Shown piece after piece: positions 33,597 through 42,504 of a stretch of 64,000 nucleotides of DNA. The notes beneath the pieces are model-generated. The model searched no databases. It was not told the DNA's origin and saw only the letters and a program-made list of their open reading frames with translations. This DNA comes from an uncultured Paracoccaceae bacterium (lineage in GTDB: Bacteria > Pseudomonadota > Alphaproteobacteria > Rhodobacterales > Rhodobacteraceae). Within the stretch, counting starts at the first letter, position 1. The number at the start of each line of letters is the position of its first letter. The DNA is taken from assembly GCA_947493255.1 (NCBI GenBank), contig CANLQK010000007.1, positions 124,001 to 188,000 on the forward strand, in the 5' to 3' direction. The translations under genes were made by a program, and so were the position numbers.

Positions 33597-35174
33597 ATGG
33601 CAAATATCGCGTTCATTCTTCTTTGTCACAAAGACCCTGAGGCGATTGTGCAACAGGCTGAACAGCTGACGGCCGTGGGTGATTACATTGCGATTCACTT
33701 TGACGCGCGTGCGCCCAAAGAAGCGTATGCCTACATCCAAGGCGCGCTAAAGGATAATCCTAACGTAGCTTACGCAACGAAACGCATCAAATGCGGTTGG
33801 GGAGAGTGGAGCCTTGTTCAGGCCACGCTGTATGCGATTGAGGCGGCTGTTGAGGCGTTTCCGCGAGCGACCCATTTTTATATGGTATCCGGCGATTGCA
33901 TGGCGATTAAGTCTGCCAAGTTCGCCAAGGAATTTTTGGACAACGATGATTGCGACTACATTGAAAGTTTCGACTTCTTTGAGAGTGATTGGATCAAAAC
34001 GGGCATGAAAGAAGAGCGGTTGATTTACCGCCATTTCTTTAATGAACGGACCCATAAATCGTTGTTCTACAATTCATGGTGGGCACAGCGAAAGCTGGGG
34101 TTGGAACGCAAAATTCCATCCGATTTGCAGATTATGATTGGGTCGCAATGGTGGTGTTTACGTCGTCGGACGGTCGAATGGATTTTGGACATGACCCGCA
34201 CCCGGAAAGATGTGATGCGGTTTTTCCGCACCACTTGGATCCCGGATGAGACGTTCTTCCAAACGCTGGTGCGCCACTTAGTGCCGGAGCCAGAAATACG
34301 AACGCGGACGCTGACGTTTTTGATGTTTACGGATTACGGGATGCCCGTGACGTTTTACAATGATCACTATGATCTGTTGCTTGGACAGGACTTTTTGTTT
34401 GCACGTAAGATTAGCCCGGAAGCGTCTGCGCTGAAGGAAGAGTTGGGCAAACTTTATGCTTCCGAGCGAGATGATTTCCGGATTTCAAACGAAGGTTCGC
34501 GGCTGTTTGGCTTTTTGACAGGGAGGGGGCGTATCGGACGCCGGTTTGCCCCACGTTTCTGGGAAACTGAGACATCGCTTGGCCGTGAACGAGAACTGTT
34601 GATTGTGGCGTGTAAGAAGTGGCACGTGGCGAAACGCCTGCTTGGGTCAATCAAACACCACACAGATATTCCGGCGATTGATTATTTGTTCAACGAGGAA
34701 GACACGTATCTGCCTGATCTTGGCGGAATTCAGTCGACTTTGGAAAAACGCACACGTCACCGGCGTGCGCTGATGCGTATGTTGTTTGATTACTACGACA
34801 CTGACCGGCTGATTATTTGCCTGGACACCGTAAACATCGATCTCATGCAGGACTTCTTTTCGGACAGGTCAACGACGCGCCTGCTGGAAATTGAATGCGA
34901 CTTTTCGGATGAATACCTGATTGGCCATGCCAAAAGAGTAGGGTTGGCGGGAGAGCAGACGGGCGATGAAACGATGCAGCAATTGTTGCCGACCATTCGC
35001 TATGACGTCGTTTATGAAAGCGACAGGATTAGGGACGCTGGGTTTGAAAACCACCTACGTATTCGCGAACGCGACAAGCTAGAAGATAACCAAAAAGCAC
35101 TGGTTGAATTTTTGACGGTGTCAGATGAAGTTGCGCATGGTTTGGCGCAGACCCCATATTTATTCTCTGATTAA
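33597..35174 (+). CDS. Core-2/I-branching type glycosyltransferase with DUF5928 domain
   Basis: A 525-residue protein. The N-terminal 270 residues are of the GT14 (core-2/I-branching beta-1,6-N-acetylglucosaminyltransferase, xylosyltransferase) type: NIAFILLCHKDPEAI, IAIHFDARAP, VSGDCMAIKS, GSQWWCLRRRTVEWIL and IPDETFFQT. The C-terminal 250 residues, starting near ETSLGRERELLIVACKKWH, correspond to the roseobacter-specific DUF5928, function unknown. No signal or membrane helix, so it works in the cytoplasm or on a membrane face. ATG 33597 is chosen as the start of the conserved region. HIT gene follows after 12 bases. Confidence 0.85.
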   Translation: MANIAFILLCHKDPEAIVQQAEQLTAVGDYIAIHFDARAPKEAYAYIQGALKDNPNVAYATKRIKCGWGEWSLVQATLYAIEAAVEAFPRATHFYMVSGDCMAIKSAKFAKEFLDNDDCDYIESFDFFESDWIKTGMKEERLIYRHFFNERTHKSLFYNSWWAQRKLGLERKIPSDLQIMIGSQWWCLRRRTVEWILDMTRTRKDVMRFFRTTWIPDETFFQTLVRHLVPEPEIRTRTLTFLMFTDYGMPVTFYNDHYDLLLGQDFLFARKISPEASALKEELGKLYASERDDFRISNEGSRLFGFLTGRGRIGRRFAPRFWETETSLGRERELLIVACKKWHVAKRLLGSIKHHTDIPAIDYLFNEEDTYLPDLGGIQSTLEKRTRHRRALMRMLFDYYDTDRLIICLDTVNIDLMQDFFSDRSTTRLLEIECDFSDEYLIGHAKRVGLAGEQTGDETMQQLLPTIRYDVVYESDRIRDAGFENHLRIRERDKLEDNQKALVEFLTVSDEVAHGLAQTPYLFSD

Positions 35175-35186
35175 GGAGTGACCGTA

Positions 35187-35552
35187 ATGTCATTCGAATA
35201 CGACGACCAAAATATTTTCGCGAAAATTCTGCGTGGAGAGATCCCGAACCAGACGGTCTTTGAAAGCGAACATGCGCTGGCGTTCAACGATATTAACCCA
35301 GCCGCGCCAGTACATGTGCTGGTGATCCCGAAGGGGCCTTATGTTTCTATGGACCATTTTTGCCAGCAAGCAAAAGCTGACGAAATAGAAGGGTTCATGC
35401 GTGCTGTCGGTGAGGTGTGCAAGATTGTTGATGTTGAAGGCGGGTTCCGTGTGATTTCAAACGCCCGCGAAGACGCGGTTCAAGAAGTTCCGCACCTGCA
35501 TTTCCATGTGATTGGCGGGCGGCCTTTAGGGCCTATTTTGACCAAGGTTTAA
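35187..35552 (+). CDS. HIT family nucleotide-binding protein
   Basis: Histidine-triad protein of the HINT branch, 121 residues. It starts YDDQNIFAKILRGEIP, and ends with the triad HLHFHVIGGRPLGP (H-x-H-x-H-xx). HINT proteins hydrolyse nucleoside phosphoramidates and related adenylates. ATG 35187 is preceded by AAGGAG at eight bases; a GTG at 35178 overlaps that site and is less likely. It probably shares a transcript with the glycosyltransferase. Confidence 0.93.
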   Translation: MSFEYDDQNIFAKILRGEIPNQTVFESEHALAFNDINPAAPVHVLVIPKGPYVSMDHFCQQAKADEIEGFMRAVGEVCKIVDVEGGFRVISNAREDAVQEVPHLHFHVIGGRPLGPILTKV

Positions 35553-35613
35553 ATTACCCTAGTTTGCCTAGTGAACCCATTCCAATGTGTTCACGGTCAA
35601 CGAACATAGCAAA

Positions 35614-36540
35614 TCAGCTGCGCGTGAGATCGAGGAAGACGTCTTCTAGATCTGGGTCTTCTGTTCGAACATCTTTGATGCTGATCCCTGCGGATTTTAT
35701 CACGTCGAGGACGTCATCAGCGCGGGTTTGGCTGGTTTTGTAGGTAAAGGCGAGCGTGCCGTTTTCGCGCAGTTGGCCTGTGACTGCATTGGGCAATACC
35801 GGAAGCGTGGTTGGCGCGTCGGGTGTTATGACCAAAGTCTTAGCGTCCAGCTGGCTTAGCAAATTGGATGTCGTGTCGTTGGCGATTACGCTGCCATGAT
35901 TGATGATTGCGATCTGGTCGCACATTTGTTCGGCTTCTTCGAGGTAGTGTGTCGTCAAGATGATGGTCATGCCCTCATCGTTGAGCCGACGCACATTTTG
36001 CCACAGCAAGTTACGCAATTCGATGTCGACCCCAGCAGTCGGTTCGTCAAGAACAAGGATTTGTGGGCTATGCACCAAGGCTTTACCAAGCAGCAAACGA
36101 CGCCGCATACCGCCTGAAAGGGACCGCGCATAGGCGTTTGCCTTGTCGGTTAGGCCGGTCAGTTCTAACAGCTCGTCGGTACGTCGTTGGGATTTAGGGA
36201 CGCCGTAAAGGCCCGCCTGCACATCCAACGATCCGCGCGGGGTGAAGAACGGGTCGAGGTTGGGTTCTTGGGGCATGATGCCGATGGCCGCACGAGACTG
36301 GCGCGGGTTTTCGTCTTGATCAAACCCCCAAATTTTGACCGTTCCCGCAGATTTTGTGACCAAACCTGCGAGAATATTAATGAGAGTCGATTTGCCTGCG
36401 CCGTTGGGCCCTAACAGGCCGAAGATTGACCCGCGTGGAACGTTTAGATCGACCCCGTTGAGTGCATCTTTGGCATCTGTGCGTTTGGTGGCCGCATATG
36501 TCTTGCGCAGGCCTGTAATTTCGATGGCATTCTCGGTCAC
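35614..36540 (-). CDS. ABC transporter ATP-binding protein (ABC-2 export type)
   Basis: A 308-residue ATPase from GTG 36540 (GTG 36612 is also in frame). Walker A GLLGPNGAGKS, Q-loop IGIMPQEPNLDP, signature LSGGMRRRLLLGKAL and Walker B ILVLDEPTAGVD are intact, and the extended C-terminal domain resembles CcmA/NodI/YadG proteins that pair with ABC-2 permeases. No permease gene adjoins it: downstream is the HIT gene on the other strand. The exported substrate is unknown. Divergent from the zinc-finger gene. Confidence 0.87.
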   Translation of the reverse strand: MTENAIEITGLRKTYAATKRTDAKDALNGVDLNVPRGSIFGLLGPNGAGKSTLINILAGLVTKSAGTVKIWGFDQDENPRQSRAAIGIMPQEPNLDPFFTPRGSLDVQAGLYGVPKSQRRTDELLELTGLTDKANAYARSLSGGMRRRLLLGKALVHSPQILVLDEPTAGVDIELRNLLWQNVRRLNDEGMTIILTTHYLEEAEQMCDQIAIINHGSVIANDTTSNLLSQLDAKTLVITPDAPTTLPVLPNAVTGQLRENGTLAFTYKTSQTRADDVLDVIKSAGISIKDVRTEDPDLEDVFLDLTRS

Positions 36541-36642
36541 GCGTTGTTTTCCAGTCTTGTCCGTAGCCTTAGGATCGCTAGTATGTCGCGCGACCCATTT
36601 ATGCAAAAGCACCTAGCGTGCCACTAGCCCAGAGGCAAATAC

Positions 36643-36822
36643 ATGACCGTTCCAGCGCCAGAAACCAAGACCGTATCTCAACGGCGAATTGCCTGTGATG
36701 GTGGGGATGGTGGCCTTGGTCATCCACGCGTTTGGCTGCAAATCCCTTTGGATGCCGGATTCGTGGAATGCCCGTATTGCGATTGCAAATACGTTTATGA
36801 CGCTGAGGCTAAGTCCGCTTGA
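36643..36822 (+). CDS. Small zinc-finger protein (zf-CHCC, NDUFS6-like)
   Basis: A 59-residue protein not longer than a single domain. It has [19 protein letters not shown] then [13 protein letters not shown]; the zinc ligands are C18, H27, C43 and C46, the pattern of the zf-CHCC family to which the mitochondrial complex I subunit NDUFS6 belongs. AGAGG lies seven bases before ATG 36643. In alphaproteobacteria such a protein may accompany respiratory complex I. Its stop overlaps the TTG start of the next gene (36819-36822). Confidence 0.8.
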   Translation: MTVPAPETKTVSQRRIACDGGDGGLGHPRVWLQIPLDAGFVECPYCDCKYVYDAEAKSA

Positions 36823-37490
36823 TCCGTTTCTTTTTCAAGTGCGTCGGGTGGGCGTTGGTCCCTGCCGCGGTGTACTTGGCAGTTGCGTTTTTAGGGGCCT
36901 TTGTTCCGTCGTTTGGCCGTGAAGACGTTGAGGCCGGAACCGGTGAGCAGGAGATCATCCTTGCAGCTGGTGTCATCCATTACGATATCTTGTTGCCCTT
37001 GAACGATGAAACACGCGCGAAGTTTTCGTTTTTGGAAACTACACGGTTGCCCCTTGATGAGGGGGAATGGCTGTCCGTGGGGTGGGGTAGCGAGGCATTC
37101 TATACTAGTGCCGGGCAATACAGCGATGTAACTTGGGGCGCATTGGGCAAAGCAATCACTTGGGACCGCAGTGCCATGCGGTTTGAGGTTTACGGCGATT
37201 TGCCGATCCACCCCGATTTGCAGCGCGTGACAATCAGCGATGCCCAGTTGGATGCCTTGCGGACCAGTATCTATAACGATCTTGATATGATTAACGCACC
37301 TTTAGAGGCCAAAGGGCTTTCGGAAACGGATGTGTTTTTCGCGGCGCAGGGTGCGTTTAATATGGCTCGGACCTGCAACGTTTGGATCGGGTCCAAGCTA
37401 TTGGACGCCGGTGTGAAGATGGGTCTTTGGACGCCGACGCCCTATTCCGTGCGATTGTCATTGTGGTGGAACGGCGTTTTGGACGGCTGA
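36819..37490 (+). CDS. DUF2459 family membrane-anchored protein
   Basis: A 223-residue protein with an N-terminal helix ([19 protein letters not shown]) and an extracytoplasmic domain showing [36 protein letters not shown] and [20 protein letters not shown], as in the DUF2459/TIGR02117 family. The conserved cysteine in TCNVW suggests an NlpC/P60-like papain fold, function unknown. It starts with TTG at 36819, overlapping the zinc-finger gene by four bases. Product level is therefore probably low. Confidence 0.78.
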   Translation: MIRFFFKCVGWALVPAAVYLAVAFLGAFVPSFGREDVEAGTGEQEIILAAGVIHYDILLPLNDETRAKFSFLETTRLPLDEGEWLSVGWGSEAFYTSAGQYSDVTWGALGKAITWDRSAMRFEVYGDLPIHPDLQRVTISDAQLDALRTSIYNDLDMINAPLEAKGLSETDVFFAAQGAFNMARTCNVWIGSKLLDAGVKMGLWTPTPYSVRLSLWWNGVLDG

Positions 37491-37548
37491 CTACTGGCAT
37501 GTTGGCAATGTTCGTGGCACATCAGAGGGGTCTTCAAGGAGAGTTCTC

Positions 37549-40347
37549 ATGGCGTTTGGCAAAGGTTGTCATTTACATCTGATCGACGGGTCAGCGTTCA
37601 TTTTTCGCGCTTATCATGCGTTGCCTCCGCTTACGCGAAAATCCGATGGTTTGCCTGTGGGCGCTGTGTCCGGTTTTTGCAATATGCTGCAGCGCTATGT
37701 TGAAGGTAATGTCGGTGGTGACGTGACCCATGTGGCGGTCATTTTCGACAAAGGCAGCCATACGTTCCGCAATGATTTGTATGACCAATACAAGGCCAAC
37801 CGCGATGCGATGCCAGAGGACCTGCGCCCGCAAATGCCATTGACCCGCGAGGCGACGCGTGCGTTCAACATTGCCTGCGAAGAGATCGAAGGATTTGAGG
37901 CCGACGATATTATGGCCACGCTAGCGCGACAAGCGCGCGAGGCTGGTGGCCGCTGCACGATCATTTCAAGCGATAAGGATTTGATGCAGTTGGTCGGTGA
38001 CGGCGTGGTGATGATGGATGCCATGAAAGGCAACAAGATCATTGATCGTGACGGTGTTGAGGAAAAATTTGGCGTTGGTCCTGAACGTGTGATCGATGTG
38101 CAAGCGCTGGCTGGTGACAGTGTTGATAACGTGCCCGGCGCGCCGGGGATCGGCATTAAGACAGCGGCGTTGTTGATCAATGAATATGGTGATCTGGAAA
38201 CGCTTTTGGACCGCGCCGAGGAGATCAAGCAACCCAAACGCCGGCAGACGTTAATTGATAACCGTGCACAGATTGAGTTGTCGAAACAGCTGGTGACGTT
38301 AGATGTGAACATGGAATTGCCATTCACCTTGGATGACCTTGAGGTACGCGATGTAGAACCCGATATGTTGATGGAATTCTTGGCGAAAATGGAATTCCGG
38401 ACCATCGTAAAACGGATGTCCGAAAAATTGAACGTGGATGCACCGGTGATCGCGGATGCGCCCGTGGCCGCGCCCGCTGCAGATGATGCGCCAGAACAGC
38501 CTGCCATTGATCCCGAAAAATACGAATGGGTTAAGGATGCTGCGGCGTTGCAGGTGTGGATCGAAAAGATTTACGCGCGAGGCTATGTGGCCGTTGACAC
38601 CGAAACCACGGGCCTGAACGAAATGCGTGCAGATTTGGTCGGTGTGTCTTTGTGTGTTGAGGCGGGCGAGGCCTGCTACATCCCGCTGACCCACAAGGGC
38701 GGTGCTGCGGATGACCTGTTTGGGGACGATGCGCTTGCCGAAGGGCAGATGGATTTTGAAGTGGCATTGGCGATTTTGAAACCGATGCTGGAAGACGACA
38801 GCATCATGAAGGTGTTCCAGAACGCCAAATATGACACCAAGATTTTCGCACGATTGAAGATCGATGTGACCCCCATCGATGATACGATGCTGATGTCTTA
38901 TGCGATGAATGCTGGGATGCATAACCATGGTATGGACCGTCTGTCCGAGACCTATCTTGGCCATACCCCAATCCCAATCAAACCGTTGTTGGGGACGGGC
39001 AAGTCGGCGATTACATTTGATCGTGTGCCGGTAGACGAGGCTGTGAAATATGCGGCTGAGGATGCGGATATCACCCTGCGTCTGTGGCAGATTTTCAAAC
39101 CGCAGCTGCACCAGAAACGGGTGACGTCGGTTTATGAAACCATGGAGCGTCCTTTGGTGCCTGTATTGGCCAAAATGGAAATGTCCGGGATCAAGGTGGA
39201 TCGCGATGCGCTGAGCCGGATGTCCAATGCCTTTGCCCAGAAAATGGCCGGGCTTGAGGCGGAAATTCACGAACTGGCGGGACGTTCGTTCAACGTCGGA
39301 TCACCAGCGCAGGTGGGTGAGGTGCTGTTTGATGAGATGGGCCTTGAGGGCGGCAAAAAGGGTAAGACCGGTAAATATTCCACCGGCGCTGACATTCTGG
39401 AAGACCTTGCAACCGAACATGCAATGCCCGGTTTGGTTCTGGATTGGCGGCAGCTGAGCAAGCTGAAATCGACTTATACCGATGCCTTGCAGACGCATAT
39501 CAATGACGAAACCGGGCGTGTTCATACGTCCTATTCTATCACCGGTGCGAACACGGGGCGTTTGTCGTCCAATGATCCGAACTTGCAGAATATTCCTATC
39601 CGGTCCGAGGAAGGCCGCCGCATCCGCGAGGCATTTGTTGCTGAAGAGGGCAAGGTGTTGGTCGCGCTGGATTACAGCCAGATCGAGTTGCGTATTCTGG
39701 CTCACGTGGCCGGAATTGATGCGCTCAAACAGGCGTTCCGCGATGGGCATGATATTCATGCCATGACCGCGTCCGAGATGTTCAATGTGCCGTTGGACGA
39801 GATGACATCAGACATCCGCCGTCAGGCAAAGGCGATCAACTTTGGTGTGATCTACGGGATTTCGGGGTTTGGTTTGGCACGCAACCTGCGCATTCCGCGG
39901 GCCGAGGCGCAGGGGTTTATTGACCGGTACTTCGAACGCTTCCCCGGTATTCGGACATTCATGGATGACACGGTGGCTTTTGCGAAGGAACACAACCGCG
40001 TGGAGACGTTGTTTGGGCGTCAAATCCACACGCCAGAGATTAATGCCAAAGGGCCCGGGGCAGGGTTCGCCAAACGTGCGGCCATCAACGCGCCTATTCA
40101 AGGGACGGCGGCAGATGTTATCCGCCGCGCGATGATCCGCATGGATGACGCGATTGCCCATCTGCCTGCGCGGATGCTGCTACAAGTCCACGATGAACTG
40201 GTGTTTGAGGTGGATAAGGATGCGGCGGATGACCTGATTGGAGCCGCGCGCGACGTCATGGAAAACGCGGCCAATCCGGTGGTGAAATTTGATGTGCCGT
40301 TGGTTGTGGATGCAGGGATTGGGGATACTTGGGCTGAGGCGCATTGA
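37549..40347 (+). CDS. polA: DNA polymerase I
   Basis: A 932-residue repair and Okazaki-fragment polymerase with all three activities. The 5'-3' exonuclease domain is residues 1-290 (LIDGSAFIFRAYHALPPL, FEADDIMATLA, DSVDNVPGAPGIG). The 3'-5' proofreading domain contains DTETTG at about residue 350. The polymerase domain has DYSQIELR at about residue 708, the O helix (RRQAKAINFGVIYG) and VHDELVFEV near residue 880. AAGGAG precedes ATG 37549. Confidence 0.98.
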   Translation: MAFGKGCHLHLIDGSAFIFRAYHALPPLTRKSDGLPVGAVSGFCNMLQRYVEGNVGGDVTHVAVIFDKGSHTFRNDLYDQYKANRDAMPEDLRPQMPLTREATRAFNIACEEIEGFEADDIMATLARQAREAGGRCTIISSDKDLMQLVGDGVVMMDAMKGNKIIDRDGVEEKFGVGPERVIDVQALAGDSVDNVPGAPGIGIKTAALLINEYGDLETLLDRAEEIKQPKRRQTLIDNRAQIELSKQLVTLDVNMELPFTLDDLEVRDVEPDMLMEFLAKMEFRTIVKRMSEKLNVDAPVIADAPVAAPAADDAPEQPAIDPEKYEWVKDAAALQVWIEKIYARGYVAVDTETTGLNEMRADLVGVSLCVEAGEACYIPLTHKGGAADDLFGDDALAEGQMDFEVALAILKPMLEDDSIMKVFQNAKYDTKIFARLKIDVTPIDDTMLMSYAMNAGMHNHGMDRLSETYLGHTPIPIKPLLGTGKSAITFDRVPVDEAVKYAAEDADITLRLWQIFKPQLHQKRVTSVYETMERPLVPVLAKMEMSGIKVDRDALSRMSNAFAQKMAGLEAEIHELAGRSFNVGSPAQVGEVLFDEMGLEGGKKGKTGKYSTGADILEDLATEHAMPGLVLDWRQLSKLKSTYTDALQTHINDETGRVHTSYSITGANTGRLSSNDPNLQNIPIRSEEGRRIREAFVAEEGKVLVALDYSQIELRILAHVAGIDALKQAFRDGHDIHAMTASEMFNVPLDEMTSDIRRQAKAINFGVIYGISGFGLARNLRIPRAEAQGFIDRYFERFPGIRTFMDDTVAFAKEHNRVETLFGRQIHTPEINAKGPGAGFAKRAAINAPIQGTAADVIRRAMIRMDDAIAHLPARMLLQVHDELVFEVDKDAADDLIGAARDVMENAANPVVKFDVPLVVDAGIGDTWAEAH

Positions 40348-40376
40348 TGTCCATTGCGAAATACAAGGCTGCGTAA

Positions 40377-40847
40377 TTGGCGCGGTCACGTAAATTTTCG
40401 TTCGGAGAATGCGCGGTTGTTCTCTGCGTTGTCGTCATGGCGGCTGGGCTTGGTTCATGGCTCAACACCAAGAATACACATGAGCTTGTTATCACAATCG
40501 TCCACACAGATGTTCCAGTGGAATGCAGGCCGTATTCATCGGTACGAAGCCGATACAGAATATTTGCAAGAGAGCGCTATAGATCGTCCGAGCCGAGGGT
40601 AGGCGTTTGGGGGTATTGCGGTGTGATTGAGGCTGAGAATGGATTTTATCACTTGCCGAATACCACGAATTCATTTGGTCGACATGCGCTGAGAGCCGAT
40701 CTCCTATCTGAATTGCGTCCTGGTTGTTCGTATCGCGTGAAAATCGCGGGTTCGGGGCCTCCGTTTGAAGCTCCCGCGGTTCTGACAAATCAATACACAC
40801 ATATGATCTCACGGATCTTGGAGGCATTGCCTTGTGGCACGGTATAA
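40377..40847 (+). CDS. Membrane-anchored protein of unknown function
   Basis: A 156-residue protein from a TTG at 40377 (AAGG about nine bases upstream). One N-terminal helix (CAVVLCVVVMAAGLGSWL) is followed by a soluble, mostly beta domain with four cysteines. No family recognised. It follows polA by 29 bases and may be read through from it. The frame is long enough, and its composition protein-like, but the start is weak. Confidence 0.5.
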   Translation: MARSRKFSFGECAVVLCVVVMAAGLGSWLNTKNTHELVITIVHTDVPVECRPYSSVRSRYRIFARERYRSSEPRVGVWGYCGVIEAENGFYHLPNTTNSFGRHALRADLLSELRPGCSYRVKIAGSGPPFEAPAVLTNQYTHMISRILEALPCGTV

Positions 40848-40848
40848 G

Positions 40849-40905
40849 AACGCCCGCGCTGAGGGAGGGCAGCTCGGGCGTTGACGTCTTGGGAGGAGAC
40901 GTTTT
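40849..40905 (+). terminator. Two hairpins after the polA-linked gene
   Basis: AACGCCCG (40849-40856) pairs with CGGGCGTT (40875-40882). Just behind it ACGTCT (40884-40889) pairs with AGACGT (40897-40902), followed by TTT. The second is the more terminator-like of the two. Confidence 0.6.
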
Positions 40906-41001
40906 GGTGTTTCGCGTGTATTGTGTGCTCAATCGCTGCCTCTCACCTGCGGTTCGAACGCGATTGATCACTCGTGATTTAGGAGCCGCGAAACCCCTTG
41001 G

Positions 41002-41469
41002 TTAGTTCACCTTTTCGGCTTCAATCACATCCTGCGGGGAGGGCGCAGTTTTGGTGATTTCGATCCGGCGTGGTTTGAGCGCCTCTGGCACTTCGCGGAC
41101 CAGATCGATGTGGAGCATGCCGTTTTCGTGGGATGCACCTGTCACGCGCACGTGGTCGGCCAGATGGAACCGGCGGCTAAAGGCACGGGTCGCGATGCCG
41201 CGGTGGAGGTAGGTCTTTTCACCTTCGTCTTCGGCTTTTTTGGCCGTGACGTGGAGTGCGTTTTCCTTCACCTCGATAGCGAGATCTTCGTCGGAAAAAC
41301 CGGCCACGGCGATGGAAATGCGCCAGCCGTCATCAGCGAGTTTTTCGATGTTATATGGGGGGTAGCTCTGGCTGCTGGTGTCGTTCGTCAGGACGCGGTC
41401 CATCAGGTCCGCAATCTGGTCAAAGCCAACGGTTGCACGGTGCAGCGGGGCAAAATCAAAAGTTCGCAT
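41002..41469 (-). CDS. Small heat shock protein Hsp20 (IbpA-like)
   Basis: ATP-independent holdase chaperone, 155 residues. The start MRTFDFAPLHRATVGFD is typical of IbpA-type proteins. The alpha-crystallin domain spans about residues 35-130 (PPYNIEKLADDGWRISIAVAGF, LHRGIATRAFSRRFHLADHV, GASHENGMLHIDLVREVPE) and a short C-terminal extension follows. ATG 41469 is preceded by GGAGGA-like sequence. A stable hairpin lies 36 bases upstream and could serve in heat regulation. Confidence 0.93.
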   Translation of the reverse strand: MRTFDFAPLHRATVGFDQIADLMDRVLTNDTSSQSYPPYNIEKLADDGWRISIAVAGFSDEDLAIEVKENALHVTAKKAEDEGEKTYLHRGIATRAFSRRFHLADHVRVTGASHENGMLHIDLVREVPEALKPRRIEITKTAPSPQDVIEAEKVN

Positions 41470-41505
41470 GGGTATCCTCCATTGAGCGATAATACGATTA
41501 TGTAT

Positions 41506-41526
41506 GCCGTCCCGAACGGGCACGGC
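41506..41526 (-). promoter_or_regulatory. Hairpin in the hsp20 leader
   Basis: GCCGT-CCCG (41506-41514) pairs with CGGG (41517-41520) and ACGGC (41522-41526), with one bulged base and a two-base gap at the tip. It lies 36 bases before the start codon and may be an RNA-level element; it leaves the ribosome binding site free, unlike a typical ROSE thermometer. Confidence 0.35.
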
Positions 41527-41611
41527 GGGGTGGTACAAGACCCTATCTAGGCGCCTTGTTTAAATTATTTGGGGAGGTGTTTTGCAGCTTTCAAGGGGCT
41601 GACGTGCAGAT

Positions 41612-42436
41612 TTAAGGGCGCACGAACAACGCACCCGTGTCAGCGCGTTCGCCGGGGCGAATTCGACGTGCTGTGGTTGGGGTGTCTTCTGTTTGCCGTG
41701 TCAGCCGGGTCTGCTGGCCTTGAATCTGGGACAACATGAAGGGCAGGGGCTCTGCAAGGTCGGGGGCTAGTGATACATCCTGGCCTTCGATTTCGGCCAT
41801 GGCCGATACGACTGATACGAGGCGTGGTTGCCCGTTTTCATAACGAAAAACGGGAGAGCCTGACGCGCCGAAATTTACGTTACAATCCATGATCAGCACA
41901 CCGTCTTGTGCGCCAAGCAGGTTGCAGATTTGTTGCAATGAGGGCGCTTCTTCGCGTCCTTCGGCATAAGAAATGACGCCAATTTCCGTGCCGCTTTGCG
42001 CTGTCTGAGAGACCTCAAAGGCTTCGATCTCGGTCGCGCGGATAGGCTGATTGAGAACGATTAGCGCAACGTCGTAGCGCAATCGGCTGATGGTTTCGCC
42101 ATCGGCATGGTCATAGGAGGGATGCACAAGAAAGCTGCGTGCGCTGCGGACGGCTTCTGGGCGCCCATTTCGCAAACCTGCAAGGAATTCGATATCGGCA
42201 ACATCGACCGCGGTTTCACCAGCTGAATCAAACAGGCAATGTGCAGCAGTCAGAACCAGATCAGGTTGGATCAAGGTGCCGGTACAAAAGCCTTTTCCAA
42301 CGATATCCAGACGGCCGACAGCCTCCCAACCGCGTGCTTCGTTGCCCGTGTTGAGTTCTTGCAGGCCGGTGCTTTGTGCAAAGCTAGCGGTCGCTGTTAA
42401 GGCAGCAAAGAGAAATGAGATTAGGGTTGTGCGCAT
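41612..42436 (-). CDS. Secreted trypsin-like serine protease
   Basis: A 274-residue exported protease of family S1. Signal peptide residues 1-20 (ending ASFAQ). The catalytic triad is visible as TAAHC (histidine near residue 62), DVALIVL (aspartate) and GASGSPVF (serine near residue 192). The serine motif GASGSP lacks the GDSGGP of trypsin, as in glutamyl endopeptidase- and V8-like proteases. CTGTLIQPDLVLTAAH is the usual front. It ends with an acidic-basic tail, with no membrane anchor. Substrate unknown. Confidence 0.88.
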   Translation of the reverse strand: MRTTLISFLFAALTATASFAQSTGLQELNTGNEARGWEAVGRLDIVGKGFCTGTLIQPDLVLTAAHCLFDSAGETAVDVADIEFLAGLRNGRPEAVRSARSFLVHPSYDHADGETISRLRYDVALIVLNQPIRATEIEAFEVSQTAQSGTEIGVISYAEGREEAPSLQQICNLLGAQDGVLIMDCNVNFGASGSPVFRYENGQPRLVSVVSAMAEIEGQDVSLAPDLAEPLPFMLSQIQGQQTRLTRQTEDTPTTARRIRPGERADTGALFVRP

Positions 42437-42504
42437 TCGTGCCTCGGTGATTGTGGCGATTTGCTAACAATCGACTAAGGCACAAATGTGACAGGTGCGG
42501 TTGG

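Noticed and set aside
36689-36922. Alternative 77-codon frame overlapping the zinc-finger gene
   Set aside because: It is out of frame with the CHCC zinc-finger protein at 36643-36822, which has a ribosome binding site and recognisable zinc ligands.
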